From Xenorhabdus khoisanae (GTDB lineage: Bacteria > Pseudomonadota > Gammaproteobacteria > Enterobacterales > Enterobacteriaceae), in the NCBI RefSeq assembly GCF_001037465.1, contig NZ_LFCV01000029.1:1-55563 (forward strand): a DNA stretch of 55,563 nucleotides, read 5' to 3'. The first letter of the stretch is position 1. Every line of letters starts with the position of its first letter. Made by a program: the position numbers and the translations under genes. Shown here piece after piece: positions 9,763-18,368 of the stretch. The notes below the pieces were generated by a model. It did no database searches, was not told the DNA's origin, and worked only from the letters and a program-made list of their open reading frames with translations.

Positions 9763-9847
9763 CGATATCCTCAATAGATTTCAAGTTGCGTGCACCGGAG
9801 AATGGAAGCAAATAAAAACCGCAACTTGAAATCCATAGGGTATATCC
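9763..9847. repeat. Palindromic interspersed repeat (MITE/ERIC-like)
   Basis: A perfect 14-bp inverted repeat (GATTTCAAGTTGCG / CGCAACTTGAAATC) encloses 29 bp. The similarity continues outward with mismatches (ATATCCTCAATA against ATATACCCTATG), giving arms of about 34 nt. From memory, elements with this ATTTCAAGTTGC core are common between genes of Xenorhabdus and Photorhabdus. It marks the left edge of the 20-kb accessory block. Only this one clear copy was found in the window. Confidence 0.65.
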
Positions 9848-10202
9848 TCTTTGTACAAAGATGTCAGGCTTATTAAAGTTTTACTTAAGTTAAATCTGTA
9901 ACCTGATACGTTAATTTTTTTTCCATGTTACGCGTAATAATGGGAATAATAAATTAATAGATTCATTATATTTATGATGAATATTTTATTCAGAATTAAA
10001 ATATATTTATTTATTGATGAATAAAATATCGTACCTGACTTTAAATTTATTAACTCTTTAGGTGATAAAAAAGACGATCTATTAAATAAAAAGTGGGATG
10101 AAAAGAATAGGCTAAATGAGTTTTTTTAATGGCATGATAAACAAGGTCTTTGAATGTTAGTATGGTTAATATTTGTATTGCCAATGATGATTGGCAAAAT
10201 TT

Positions 10203-10218
10203 TGTGATATAAATCACA
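10203..10218. promoter_or_regulatory. CRP-cAMP binding site
   Basis: TGTGATATAAATCACA matches the CRP core TGTGA-N6-TCACA in all ten specified positions and sits in an AT-rich context. Its centre (10210.5) is 41-42 bp before the start expected from the TATATT box at 10241, the class II activator spacing. It points to cAMP-dependent activation of the porin-cpdB-rna-nucleotidase genes. Confidence 0.75.
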
Positions 10219-10240
10219 TTAAATTGTAATATTTTGTCTA

Positions 10241-10246
10241 TATATT
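10241..10246 (+). promoter_or_regulatory. Candidate -10 box of the porin-cpdB locus
   Basis: TATATT lies where the -10 element of a class II CRP promoter should be, placing the transcription start near 10252. The assignment rests on spacing to the CRP site; there is no good independent -35 box, which is normal for class II promoters. Confidence 0.5.
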
Positions 10247-10649
10247 TGTGTTAATGTGGTTTTCTTCACGAAAAATATTGTTTTTTTAGGTTACTATTAA
10301 TATATGCAATAAACTGAATTTAGGAATTCAAGGAGATTAAAATTTAATTCTCCGCGTGTTTTTTGCTTAAAAATAAAACTAACGATTGTTACAAATCAAT
10401 TTTGATTACTTACTCCATATTGGTGTTGATAAAAACTCTCAACAGGAAGATGTAATAGAGATAACTTTCAATAATATTCAAAACTAGTCATTTTTTTAAG
10501 CGATTTTCTTTTGGCTAAAGGATCGTGACGGGTATTTATTGCCTTGAATATATTGCAGCTTAGTCTGCGATAGGGTGGGTTTTTGCCTGAAATATTTTAC
10601 TTGAAAGAAAGTCAGATTATTAAATTTAATATTTTATGGGTGTCTTATT

Positions 10650-11846
10650 ATGAGAAGCATGAAGCCATTGGCGACTTTAATTGGATTATTGGTGATGTCT
10701 GGCAGCGCCAATGCGGCGACGGTGTACAACGATAAAGGAACCAAGGTGGATTTGACGGGGCAGTTTCGTTTGAAAACGACCGTGAGCAGTGAAGATCGTG
10801 ATATCCGAATCAAAGATGATGGTAGCCGTATCGGTGTCAACGCCAGCCATGAACTGACCAGAGAAATTAAAGTGTTCGGTAAAATGGAGTGGGGTTCTGA
10901 TACGCAAAAATCCAATAGCGACAATAATAAAACAAGCTTTGAGATGTATAACCGTGTTGGCTATATCGGTGCTTCTCATCGTGATATTGGTGAAATGCGG
11001 GTTGGTCGTACTTATATTCCTATCGATTGGGTGAAAAAATCCAGCCCCGGTTATGGCAACACCGGCGTATTCTATTTTGGCGATGTATTGAGCAGCGCGA
11101 CGGGCTATAACAAAGGTGGTGTTGGTAAAAATAACTTCCTCACCCGTTTGCCTCAGACCCTCTTCTTCCAAACCAACAGTTATAAAGGTTTCAACCTCGC
11201 TGCAACCTACAGCGGCAAATCCGGCGCTGATAACGAACGCCAACACGGTGATATTCGTAGTGCTTACTCGGTGGCCGGTTTTTATAAATCAGACTTTGGT
11301 CTGGAAGCCAGTGCTGGTTATGCTCAGGCGACAGGGGAAAGCAGAAAACCTGTCACGGTAGAGCAAGGGGACAATAAAGGAGAGAGTGTCAGCGATGCAG
11401 GATTGGCTTCTCCACAAGATAGCCTGCTGGCTTTGGGCGTAGAATATTATTTCCCCGGCCGTGAATTCTCCGTTGGTTTCGATTACGGCTTGGCGCGTTC
11501 CAAAAACTCCGGGCTGGTGTACAAAGAAGGCAGTGGAAACTTACAGGAAAAATCGGTCAAAGGTGACTGGAAAGCCAATCTCTACGGTCTGGCTGGCAAG
11601 TGGCATTGGGATAAAATAGGAAGCGGCATGTATGCGGGATATTATCTGCGTGATGGGGATGCCAATACATTCAACTATAAAAAACAGACTTACACGGTCG
11701 GTTTAGATAAACGTTTTGCGGTTTCTAAGTACAATAGCCTGATCCTGTTTGTTGAAACGGCATACGATGATGTCCGTAGCGACAATCCGGCTTACAAAAA
11801 TAAAAAACAAACCATTCTGGGAACAGGAGCACGTTTGTCTTTTTAA
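10650..11846 (+). CDS. Outer-membrane porin, Gram-negative porin family
   Basis: A second porin, clearly different from the one at 6.4 kb. A signal peptide ending SGSANA precedes mature [20 protein letters not shown]. Alternating beta-strand patterns continue to a C-terminal Phe (GTGARLSF), the barrel-assembly signal. The 398-residue length is longer than OmpC/OmpF, with extended loops. The start at 10650 (MRSMKP) or the ATG 9 nt later are both possible. It is the first gene behind the CRP promoter and is followed after 62 nt by cpdB. A role in admitting nucleotides or RNA fragments to the periplasm is an inference from this context; specificity is not visible. Confidence 0.88.
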   Translation: MRSMKPLATLIGLLVMSGSANAATVYNDKGTKVDLTGQFRLKTTVSSEDRDIRIKDDGSRIGVNASHELTREIKVFGKMEWGSDTQKSNSDNNKTSFEMYNRVGYIGASHRDIGEMRVGRTYIPIDWVKKSSPGYGNTGVFYFGDVLSSATGYNKGGVGKNNFLTRLPQTLFFQTNSYKGFNLAATYSGKSGADNERQHGDIRSAYSVAGFYKSDFGLEASAGYAQATGESRKPVTVEQGDNKGESVSDAGLASPQDSLLALGVEYYFPGREFSVGFDYGLARSKNSGLVYKEGSGNLQEKSVKGDWKANLYGLAGKWHWDKIGSGMYAGYYLRDGDANTFNYKKQTYTVGLDKRFAVSKYNSLILFVETAYDDVRSDNPAYKNKKQTILGTGARLSF

Positions 11847-11908
11847 GCAAAATTCCACAGGGAGGGCGCATTTGGGTTCTCCCGTATCATTCTATAAAGG
11901 GGCATAGC

Positions 11909-13864
11909 ATGATGAAGAGTGTGTTGAAAATATCAACATTAGCAATGTTGGTAGCATTCAATGTGAACGCGGCGACAGTCGATTTACGAGTGATGGAAAC
12001 CTCGGATATTCACAGCAACCTGATGGATTTCGATTACTTTAAAGATAAGTCTACGGAGCAATTTGGTTTGGTTCGTACTGCGAACTTAATCAAGGCCGCC
12101 AAGTCTGAAGCTACCAACGCAATTTTGGTTGATAACGGTGACTTAATTCAAGGCAGCCCGCTTGCAGATTACATGGCGGCAAAAGGACTGAAAAAAGGAG
12201 ACGTTCATCCTGCCCATCAACTGATGAATACCATGGGTTACACCGTAGGCAACTTTGGTAACCATGAATTCAACTTTGGACTGGATTACCTGAAACAGGC
12301 TATTGCCGGTGCCAAATTCCCTTATATCAACGCAAATATCATGGATGCCAAAACCGGCAAAAACTACTTTACGCCTTATATTATCGTTGATACCCCTGTA
12401 AAAGACCGGGATGGTAAAGAGCACACAATTAAAGTGGGTTATATCGGCTTTGTTCCACCACAAATCAGCATTTGGGACAAAGCAAATCTGGACGGTAAAG
12501 TTATTGTTAATGACATTACGGAAACCGCGAAAAAATTTGTTCCTCAAATGAAGAAAGAGGGCGCTGATCTGATCATTGCCATTCCACACTCTGGTTTTTC
12601 CCAAGAACCTTATAAGGCAATGGCAGAAAACTCGGTTTACTATCTGAGTGAAGTCCCCGGTATTAATGCCATCATGTTTGGTCATGCCCATGGTGTGTTC
12701 CCAAGTAAAGAATATGCGGAAGTTAAGGGCGTTGATGTTGCCAACGGAACGGTGAATGGCATCCCTGCCGTGATGCCGGGGCAGTGGGGCGATCATCTGG
12801 GTGTTGTTGACATGGTGATCAATAACGACAGTGGTGAATGGAAAGTCGAATCTGCCAAGGCGGAAGCTCGCCCTATTTATGACAAAACCCATAAAAAAGC
12901 CCTGGTCGATCGCGATAGCAAACTGGCCTCCATCATCGAAAAAGATCATCAGGGAACCCGCGACTTCGTTGGGAAATTCATTGGTAAAGCCTCTGCCAAC
13001 ATGTACAGCTATCTGGCGCTGATCCAAAGCGATCCAACCGTTCAGATCGTCAACGATGCGCAGGTGGATTACACTAAGCGCTTCATTCAGGGTGATCCGA
13101 ATCTGGAAGGAATTCCTGTCCTGGCGGCAGCCGCACCTTTCAAAGCGGGTGGGCGTAAAAATGCGCCGGCTGACTTTGTGGAAGTGGAAAAAGGTGATCT
13201 GACTTTCCGTAACGCGGCTGACCTGTATCTCTACCCGAATACACTGGTTGTCGTTAAAGCAACGGGCGCGGATGTAGTTGAATGGCTGGAATGCTCTGCG
13301 GGCATGTTTAACCAGATCGATCCGACATCCACCAAACCGCAAGAATTGCTGAACTGGGATGGCTTCCGTACTTATAACTTCGACACGATTACAGGTGTTA
13401 ACTATAAGATAGACCTGACCCAGCCAGCCAAATATGACACAGATTGCCAGCTTATCAATAAAGGCGCGAATCGCATCAAAAACGTGACCTATCAGGGTAA
13501 GCCGATTGATCCGAAAGCCACTTTCCTGATTGCCACCAATAACTACCGTGGTTACGGCGGTAAATTTGCAGGAACCGGAGAAGATCACATTGCGTTTGCT
13601 TCACCGGATGAAAACCGCACCATTTTGGCTTCTTACATTTCCAGAATCACTAAAGAGAAGGGCGTAGTTTCCACACAGGCTGAAAACAATTGGTCATTCC
13701 TGCCAATTAAAACAGATAAAACGCTGGATGTACGCTTTGAAACTTCACCATCAGAAAAAGCGGCGAAATTCATTAAAGAACACGCCCAATATCCTGTGAA
13801 ATACTTGAAAAACGATGATATCGGTTTTGCGATCTATCAAATCTCTCTGACAGAGAAAAAATAA
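11909..13864 (+). CDS. cpdB: 2',3'-cyclic-nucleotide 2'-phosphodiesterase/3'-nucleotidase
   Basis: CpdB is a periplasmic two-metal enzyme. It opens 2',3'-cyclic nucleotides, the products of RNase I, to 3'-nucleotides and then removes the phosphate, releasing nucleosides. The 651-residue protein has a signal peptide (hydrophobic core LAMLVAF, cleavage after VNAA) and the calcineurin-like metallophosphatase motifs [31 protein letters not shown] and GHAHGVF. The C-terminal 5'-nucleotidase domain carries the substrate-stacking segments [18 protein letters not shown] and [10 protein letters not shown]. The length equals the E. coli enzyme. A long antisense frame inside it is a shadow. Placement between a porin and RNase I points to a scavenging operon. 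Confidence 0.95.
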   Translation: MMKSVLKISTLAMLVAFNVNAATVDLRVMETSDIHSNLMDFDYFKDKSTEQFGLVRTANLIKAAKSEATNAILVDNGDLIQGSPLADYMAAKGLKKGDVHPAHQLMNTMGYTVGNFGNHEFNFGLDYLKQAIAGAKFPYINANIMDAKTGKNYFTPYIIVDTPVKDRDGKEHTIKVGYIGFVPPQISIWDKANLDGKVIVNDITETAKKFVPQMKKEGADLIIAIPHSGFSQEPYKAMAENSVYYLSEVPGINAIMFGHAHGVFPSKEYAEVKGVDVANGTVNGIPAVMPGQWGDHLGVVDMVINNDSGEWKVESAKAEARPIYDKTHKKALVDRDSKLASIIEKDHQGTRDFVGKFIGKASANMYSYLALIQSDPTVQIVNDAQVDYTKRFIQGDPNLEGIPVLAAAAPFKAGGRKNAPADFVEVEKGDLTFRNAADLYLYPNTLVVVKATGADVVEWLECSAGMFNQIDPTSTKPQELLNWDGFRTYNFDTITGVNYKIDLTQPAKYDTDCQLINKGANRIKNVTYQGKPIDPKATFLIATNNYRGYGGKFAGTGEDHIAFASPDENRTILASYISRITKEKGVVSTQAENNWSFLPIKTDKTLDVRFETSPSEKAAKFIKEHAQYPVKYLKNDDIGFAIYQISLTEKK

Positions 13865-13878
13865 AACTTGATATTGAT

Positions 13879-13900
13879 GCCTGCTCCATTGGGAGCAGGC
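13879..13900 (+). terminator. Hairpin between cpdB and the RNase gene
   Basis: A 9-bp GC-rich stem (GCCTGCTCC / GGAGCAGGC) with a 4-nt loop lies 14 nt after cpdB. No U-tract follows, so it may be a leaky terminator or an mRNA 3'-end stabiliser that sets the ratio of cpdB to downstream expression. Confidence 0.5.
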
Positions 13901-13931
13901 GGACGATTTATCTGACAGTGGATTGATTGCT

Positions 13932-14705
13932 ATGCGTTTTCTAAAACCGTTACCTCTTGTTTTGGCAGTAATGACAGCGGGATGTGCCACTTCGTCCGTA
14001 ACTCATGAACCTCTGAGGGCACAAGCCCATTTGGTGGAAGGGACAGCCTGCATTGTGCCAGAGCAACCCACCGCCAATTACGACTATGATCTAAAAACGG
14101 ATCATTATGGGCAGAACGACAAGGCTTCAACTGACTACTTTAAACTGGCTATTAACTACTCGCCTTCATTTTGTGATTATAAAAAGGACGACATAAAACG
14201 CCTGCAAAACGAGAATGAGAAAGCCAAAGCACAGCGCGAATATGAAAAGTTCGAACTGCAATGCTTCTCTGACAATAAATTTGGCTGGATACTGCATGGC
14301 TTGTGGGCCGAAACCTGCGATGGCAAATCCATGGAAGAGTGCCGCGATTGGTCAGATATTCGAAAACATCCTCGTTTGTGCAAAGGGGATTTGCCTGCAT
14401 TGAATTATCAAACCATTAAACCTTACCTGTGTACCTCTCCCGGCATCGATTTGCTGCAAGCAGAATGGGAAAAACACGGTGTTTGTGCCTTCGATACCGC
14501 AAAACACTATTTCAGCAAACAGCAAGCGCTTTTCAACAGCCTGATATTGCCGGAAGGCCGGCCATCCAATGAAAAACTGATTCAATTCCTGCAAGAACAT
14601 AATCCGGTATTGAAAGGTAAACATATTCAGATTATTCGTGACGAATTCTATATCTGCTATAGCAAGAATTTTGAAGTGATTGATTGTCCAAAGCCTGAAC
14701 GTTAA
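13932..14705 (+). CDS. rna: Ribonuclease I-like enzyme (RNase T2 family), predicted lipoprotein
   Basis: RNase T2 enzymes cut RNA without base specificity through a 2',3'-cyclic phosphate. Both catalytic segments are present: CAS1 as LHGLWAE (His122; HGLWP in most relatives) and CAS2 as EWEKHGVC (Glu178, His182). Several cysteines fit the family's disulfides. Unlike soluble periplasmic RNase I, the N-terminus ends in a lipobox, VMTAGC with Cys18, followed by Ala. That predicts a lipoprotein sorted to the outer membrane. The ATG at 13932 was preferred to an upstream in-frame TTG. The product, cyclic nucleotides, is the substrate of the preceding cpdB. Confidence 0.87.
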   Translation: MRFLKPLPLVLAVMTAGCATSSVTHEPLRAQAHLVEGTACIVPEQPTANYDYDLKTDHYGQNDKASTDYFKLAINYSPSFCDYKKDDIKRLQNENEKAKAQREYEKFELQCFSDNKFGWILHGLWAETCDGKSMEECRDWSDIRKHPRLCKGDLPALNYQTIKPYLCTSPGIDLLQAEWEKHGVCAFDTAKHYFSKQQALFNSLILPEGRPSNEKLIQFLQEHNPVLKGKHIQIIRDEFYICYSKNFEVIDCPKPER

Positions 14706-14716
14706 GAGATAACATA

Positions 14717-16354
14717 ATGAATTATAAATACAGATTACTTCCGATTGTGATTGGTACCGCCTTGTTGGTAGGGTGTGCAACCAAACCAGCCTATGATCCG
14801 GCAAATGTGGTGGATGTGCGGGTTCTGGGCCTGAATGACTTTCACGGCGCATTGAAGGCCCCCGGTCCCAATCAGCCGGGTGGCATTGAACATATGGCTA
14901 CCTTGATTAAAGAACTGAAACAAGAAAACCCGAACAATATCGTCGTTGCTGCCGGAGATATGATTGGCGCCAGCCCATTGCTTTCTTCCATGTTCCATGA
15001 TGAACCGAGTATTGAAGCCCTCTCTCTGGCCGGATTGGAGGCAACGTCTGTCGGTAACCATGAATTCGACAAAGGTAAGGATGAATTACTGCGTAAGCAA
15101 AATGGCGGTTGCCATCCGGTGACGGGCTGTCAGGGACCAAAACCCTTTAAAGGCGCAGATTTTAAATACCTGTCTGCCAATGTCACCGTTAATGAAACGG
15201 GCAAAACACTCTTTCCTGAATATGTCATTAAAGAGTTTGATGGTGTTCCGGTTGCCTTTATCGGCCTGACACTGGAAGGAACCTCGGCCATTGTGACTCC
15301 TCAAGGCACTGAAGGGCTGACTTTTTCTAACGAAGTCAAAACCATCAACGCTTTAGTGCCGGAATTGCAGAAAAAAGGAGTGAAAGCAATAGGTGTCCTG
15401 ATCCACGAAGGTGCTGCACAGAAACGTAAAGGTGGGCGCATTGATGTCAATGCCTGTAATGACGTGACAGGTAAGATATTGGAGATCGTCAATCATCTGG
15501 ATGAAGAAGTGGACTTCGTGATCAGCGGGCATACCCATCAGGCTTATAACTGTGTGATCAATGGAAAATCTGTCACTTCAGCCGAATCCAATGGCGCACT
15601 GCTTACTCAGTTGGATCTGAAACTGGATAAAACCACGAAAGATGTCGTGGATTTCAGGGCTGAAAATATTTGGGTTGATAACCGCAAATATACCAAAGAT
15701 CCAAAAATCACCGAGTTGCTGTCATCCTATGAAAAAATTGCCACACCACTGGCGAACCGAATTGTTGGTAAATTGGAAAACAATCTGACCAAAGAAACCA
15801 GCCAAAGTGGAGAATCTGCACTGGGCAAAGTGATCGCGGATGCTCATTTGTATGCAACTACGGCTAAAGAAAATGGCGGAGCACAGATTGCATTCGTCAA
15901 CAGCGGCGGTATTCGGGCGCCTATGGATGCGGGAGATATGACTTATAACGCGATTTATACTGTCCAGCCGTTCTCCAACATAATGGTAACCAAGACACTG
16001 ACTGGTGAGCAGATCAAACGCCTGCTGGAACAGCAATGGGATCGCACACGTCCACAGGTATTGGCAGTATCACATACCCTCCAGTATTCTTGGGACAGCA
16101 CCAAACCGGTTGGTGATCGCGTTATTGTCAGCTCGATCAAAATCAATGGAAAACCGATTGATCTGAAAGCTAAATACCGTGTAGCGGCCAATGAATATCT
16201 GGCGACGGGAGGAAGTAACTTCTCCGTATTTAAAGAAGGTACCGATCCCGTCTATAACGTGCCAGATGTGGATGCGGTGGTTAAATACTTCACAGAAAAA
16301 TCCCCGATTCATTATCCGAAACAAGATCGAATTATTGATCTCGGTAGAAAATAG
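14717..16354 (+). CDS. UshA-type metallophosphatase/5'-nucleotidase, predicted lipoprotein
   Basis: A bifunctional 5'-nucleotidase/UDP-sugar hydrolase-type enzyme releasing phosphate from nucleotides. The metallophosphatase motifs are LGLNDFHG, AAGDMIGASPL, SVGNHEFDKG and SGHTHQ. The C-terminal 5'-nucleotidase domain has FVNSGGIRAPMD and NEYLATGGSNF. The N-terminus carries a clear lipobox, LLVGC with Cys20, followed by Ala, predicting outer-membrane anchoring, whereas E. coli UshA is soluble. It starts 11 nt after the RNase gene, so the two are almost certainly co-transcribed and share the lipoprotein trait. NadN-like NAD hydrolysis is an alternative for this family. Confidence 0.88.
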   Translation: MNYKYRLLPIVIGTALLVGCATKPAYDPANVVDVRVLGLNDFHGALKAPGPNQPGGIEHMATLIKELKQENPNNIVVAAGDMIGASPLLSSMFHDEPSIEALSLAGLEATSVGNHEFDKGKDELLRKQNGGCHPVTGCQGPKPFKGADFKYLSANVTVNETGKTLFPEYVIKEFDGVPVAFIGLTLEGTSAIVTPQGTEGLTFSNEVKTINALVPELQKKGVKAIGVLIHEGAAQKRKGGRIDVNACNDVTGKILEIVNHLDEEVDFVISGHTHQAYNCVINGKSVTSAESNGALLTQLDLKLDKTTKDVVDFRAENIWVDNRKYTKDPKITELLSSYEKIATPLANRIVGKLENNLTKETSQSGESALGKVIADAHLYATTAKENGGAQIAFVNSGGIRAPMDAGDMTYNAIYTVQPFSNIMVTKTLTGEQIKRLLEQQWDRTRPQVLAVSHTLQYSWDSTKPVGDRVIVSSIKINGKPIDLKAKYRVAANEYLATGGSNFSVFKEGTDPVYNVPDVDAVVKYFTEKSPIHYPKQDRIIDLGRK

Positions 16355-16426
16355 TGTGATGGCGTTAAAAGATAACGCAGAACACGCTAGATAAAACGAA
16401 TAGATCAAAGATACTGTAACGGTTGT

Positions 16427-16440
16427 TTGATCCAGATCAT
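16427..16440. promoter_or_regulatory. FNR/CRP-like site upstream of first oppA-type gene
   Basis: TTGATCCAGATCAT matches the FNR consensus TTGAT-N4-ATCAA in nine of ten positions and is also a weaker CRP-like site. It overlaps the edge of an adjacent hairpin, and no -10 box lies at the standard class II distance, so activity is uncertain. Confidence 0.3.
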
Positions 16441-16474
16441 AAGTGCAACGTTAATTATTATACGTTGCACTTAT
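16439..16474. terminator. 13-bp perfect inverted repeat after the nucleotidase gene
   Basis: Arms ATAAGTGCAACGT and ACGTTGCACTTAT enclose a 10-nt AT loop, 85 nt after the 5'-nucleotidase stop. It could terminate the scavenging operon, though no T-run follows; a protein-binding dyad before the first oppA-type gene is the alternative. Confidence 0.5.
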
Positions 16475-16605
16475 ACATTCGAATAAATTTAGGAAAAATT
16501 TCTTATTACTGGTTTCAGTAATATTTATATCGGTAATGATAATAAGGTGACAGTAATATATGTAATGATTGTTTAATAATAAAAATAGTTATGGAGATCA
16601 CTAAT

Positions 16606-18240
16606 ATGCAGAAAATGCTGGTAATGATGATAAAACATAAAATAACCAGATTATTAACCTGTTCTGTTAGCTTAATATTAGGAAGTATCACATTTTCTTA
16701 TGCTGCTGTTGTTCCTTCCGATGTTCAATTAGCAGATAAACAAGAAATTACCCGCAATAATTTTTCCGAGCCCGGTTCTTTAGATCCGCATAAATCTGAT
16801 AGCAGTAGTGAATTTGATATCTTGCGGGATTTTTTTGAACGCTTGGTTGATACAGATAAAGAAGAGAAAATCATCCCGGCTTTAGCTGAAAGCTGGGAAA
16901 CCAAAGATAATAAAACGTGGATTTTCCATTTAAGAAAAGGGGCTAAGTGGTCTGATGGTACACCCATTACCGCCCATGATGTGGTTTTTTCTTTTCAGCG
17001 TTTGGTAACGCCTGACACGATTTCCCCTTACGGTAGCTACCTGATTCAAGCCACAGTTTTGAATGCACAAGATGTACTGTCTGGTAAGAAAAAGCCTGAA
17101 GAACTGGGAATTAAAGCACTGGATGATTCAACGATAGAAATTGCTCTGGAAAGACCCAAAGCCGGTTTTCTGCAAATGCTGGCACACCCTGCGACGTCTC
17201 CTGTCAGTGAAAAGGTGATCAAAAAATATGGCAGTAAATGGACGCAACCCCAATTTTTTGTCAGCAACGGGCCTTTTAAACTGTCTGAATGGGTAGTGAA
17301 TGAGAAAATTGTCGGCGTCAGAAACCCCTATTATTGGGATGATAAAAATACCATCATTAATAAAGTCACTTACTTGCCATTATCCGATTATAAAGCTGAC
17401 TTTAATCGTTATATGACAGGAGAACTTGATATATCCAACGGTGGGCCATCGGAATTCTTGCCAATGGTTAAGACAAAGTTTGGTGACCAGCTACATGTTA
17501 AGCCCATACTGAGCGTTTATTACTATCTGTTTAATACACAAAAACCGCCATTTAATGATATTCGGGTCAGGCAAGCGCTGGCTTTAGCGCTGGACAGGAA
17601 CATTATTACTGACAAGGTATTAGGCAATGGTCAAAAACCCGCTTATGATGTGGTCTCTCCGGGGGCCGGAGGTATTTATTTAAAACATCCTGAATATGCT
17701 TACTGGACACAAGAACAACGCATTGAAAAGGCGAAAGCGTTACTGAATGAATCTGGTTTTAATAAAAATAATCCGCTTAAGTTTACCCTGTTATATAACA
17801 CGTCCGATGCCCATAAAAAAATTGCTATTGCTGCCAGTTCGGAGTGGAAAAAACATCTTGGAGTAGAGGTGGTTTTACAAAATCAGGAAAGTAAAACACA
17901 GAGTGATAGTATGGCTCAGGGTAACTTTGAAGTGACGAGATACGCATGGAATGCTGATTATAATAGCCCAACCACCTTCTTGGATATTTTCACATCAGAA
18001 AATACCAATAATCATATGAGATACCAAAATAAGGAATTCGATAAGTGGGCTTTAAAAGCAGATGAAACTAACGACACTGCTGATTATCAACAAGCGATTG
18101 ATATCCTCAATAAAGAGATGCCTGCTATTCCGGTTTACTATTATGTCCGTGTTAAATTAATTAAGCCTTATGTTGGTGGTGTTCATATTGATTCAATGGG
18201 AAATATACCGACAAAAGACCTCTATATTATTAAGCAATAA
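16606..18240 (+). CDS. OppA-type peptide ABC transporter binding protein, paralogue 1
   Basis: A periplasmic solute-binding protein of the SBP_bac_5 family that delivers peptides to an OppBCDF-type permease. The Sec signal peptide has the hydrophobic stretch VSLILGSITF and a cleavage site near YAA/VVP. Family landmarks are EPGSLDPHKSD, LAESWETKDNKTWIFHLRKG, KWSDGTPITAHDVVFSFQRL, VRQALALALDRN and the C-terminal PYVGGVH. At 544 residues it is full length. The start at 16606 was chosen because GGAGAT upstream is its Shine-Dalgarno. It heads a tandem family with no permease genes nearby. Compared with the others it has NNFSEP and QESKTQSD where they have NNGS/NNGA and QEWKVMLD, suggesting a changed ligand pocket. 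Confidence 0.9.
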   Translation: MQKMLVMMIKHKITRLLTCSVSLILGSITFSYAAVVPSDVQLADKQEITRNNFSEPGSLDPHKSDSSSEFDILRDFFERLVDTDKEEKIIPALAESWETKDNKTWIFHLRKGAKWSDGTPITAHDVVFSFQRLVTPDTISPYGSYLIQATVLNAQDVLSGKKKPEELGIKALDDSTIEIALERPKAGFLQMLAHPATSPVSEKVIKKYGSKWTQPQFFVSNGPFKLSEWVVNEKIVGVRNPYYWDDKNTIINKVTYLPLSDYKADFNRYMTGELDISNGGPSEFLPMVKTKFGDQLHVKPILSVYYYLFNTQKPPFNDIRVRQALALALDRNIITDKVLGNGQKPAYDVVSPGAGGIYLKHPEYAYWTQEQRIEKAKALLNESGFNKNNPLKFTLLYNTSDAHKKIAIAASSEWKKHLGVEVVLQNQESKTQSDSMAQGNFEVTRYAWNADYNSPTTFLDIFTSENTNNHMRYQNKEFDKWALKADETNDTADYQQAIDILNKEMPAIPVYYYVRVKLIKPYVGGVHIDSMGNIPTKDLYIIKQ

Positions 18241-18257
18241 ACTATCTCAGTAATTAC

Positions 18258-18277
18258 GAGCCTGTTTTAGCAGGCTC
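18258..18277 (+). terminator. Terminator after OppA-type paralogue 1
   Basis: A 7-bp stem GAGCCTG/CAGGCTC with a TTTTAG loop, 17 nt after the stop, followed by TCATTAATT. It is the same hairpin type as after xaxB and the other array members. Confidence 0.7.
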
Positions 18278-18368
18278 TCATTAATTAAAAATGTTAATTT
18301 AAATCGTAAAAAATAAATATGGTAGCGTAATGTAATAATAAAAACAGTAATTAATGGAGATTCAAAAC

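Larger units (their letters stand above)
9848..10649. other. Long intergenic region before the porin-cpdB locus
   Basis: About 800 bp of AT-rich DNA with no supported reading frame. It holds a perfect CRP-type site and a matching -10 hexamer (listed separately). A transcript from there would have a leader of about 400 nt before the porin ATG. No small RNA or riboswitch could be recognised. Confidence 0.5.

Noticed and set aside
12143-13588. 481-codon open frame antisense to cpdB
   Set aside because: It lies wholly inside cpdB, whose motifs and full length are certain. It has no ribosome site or recognisable domain and is explained by codon bias of the opposite strand.
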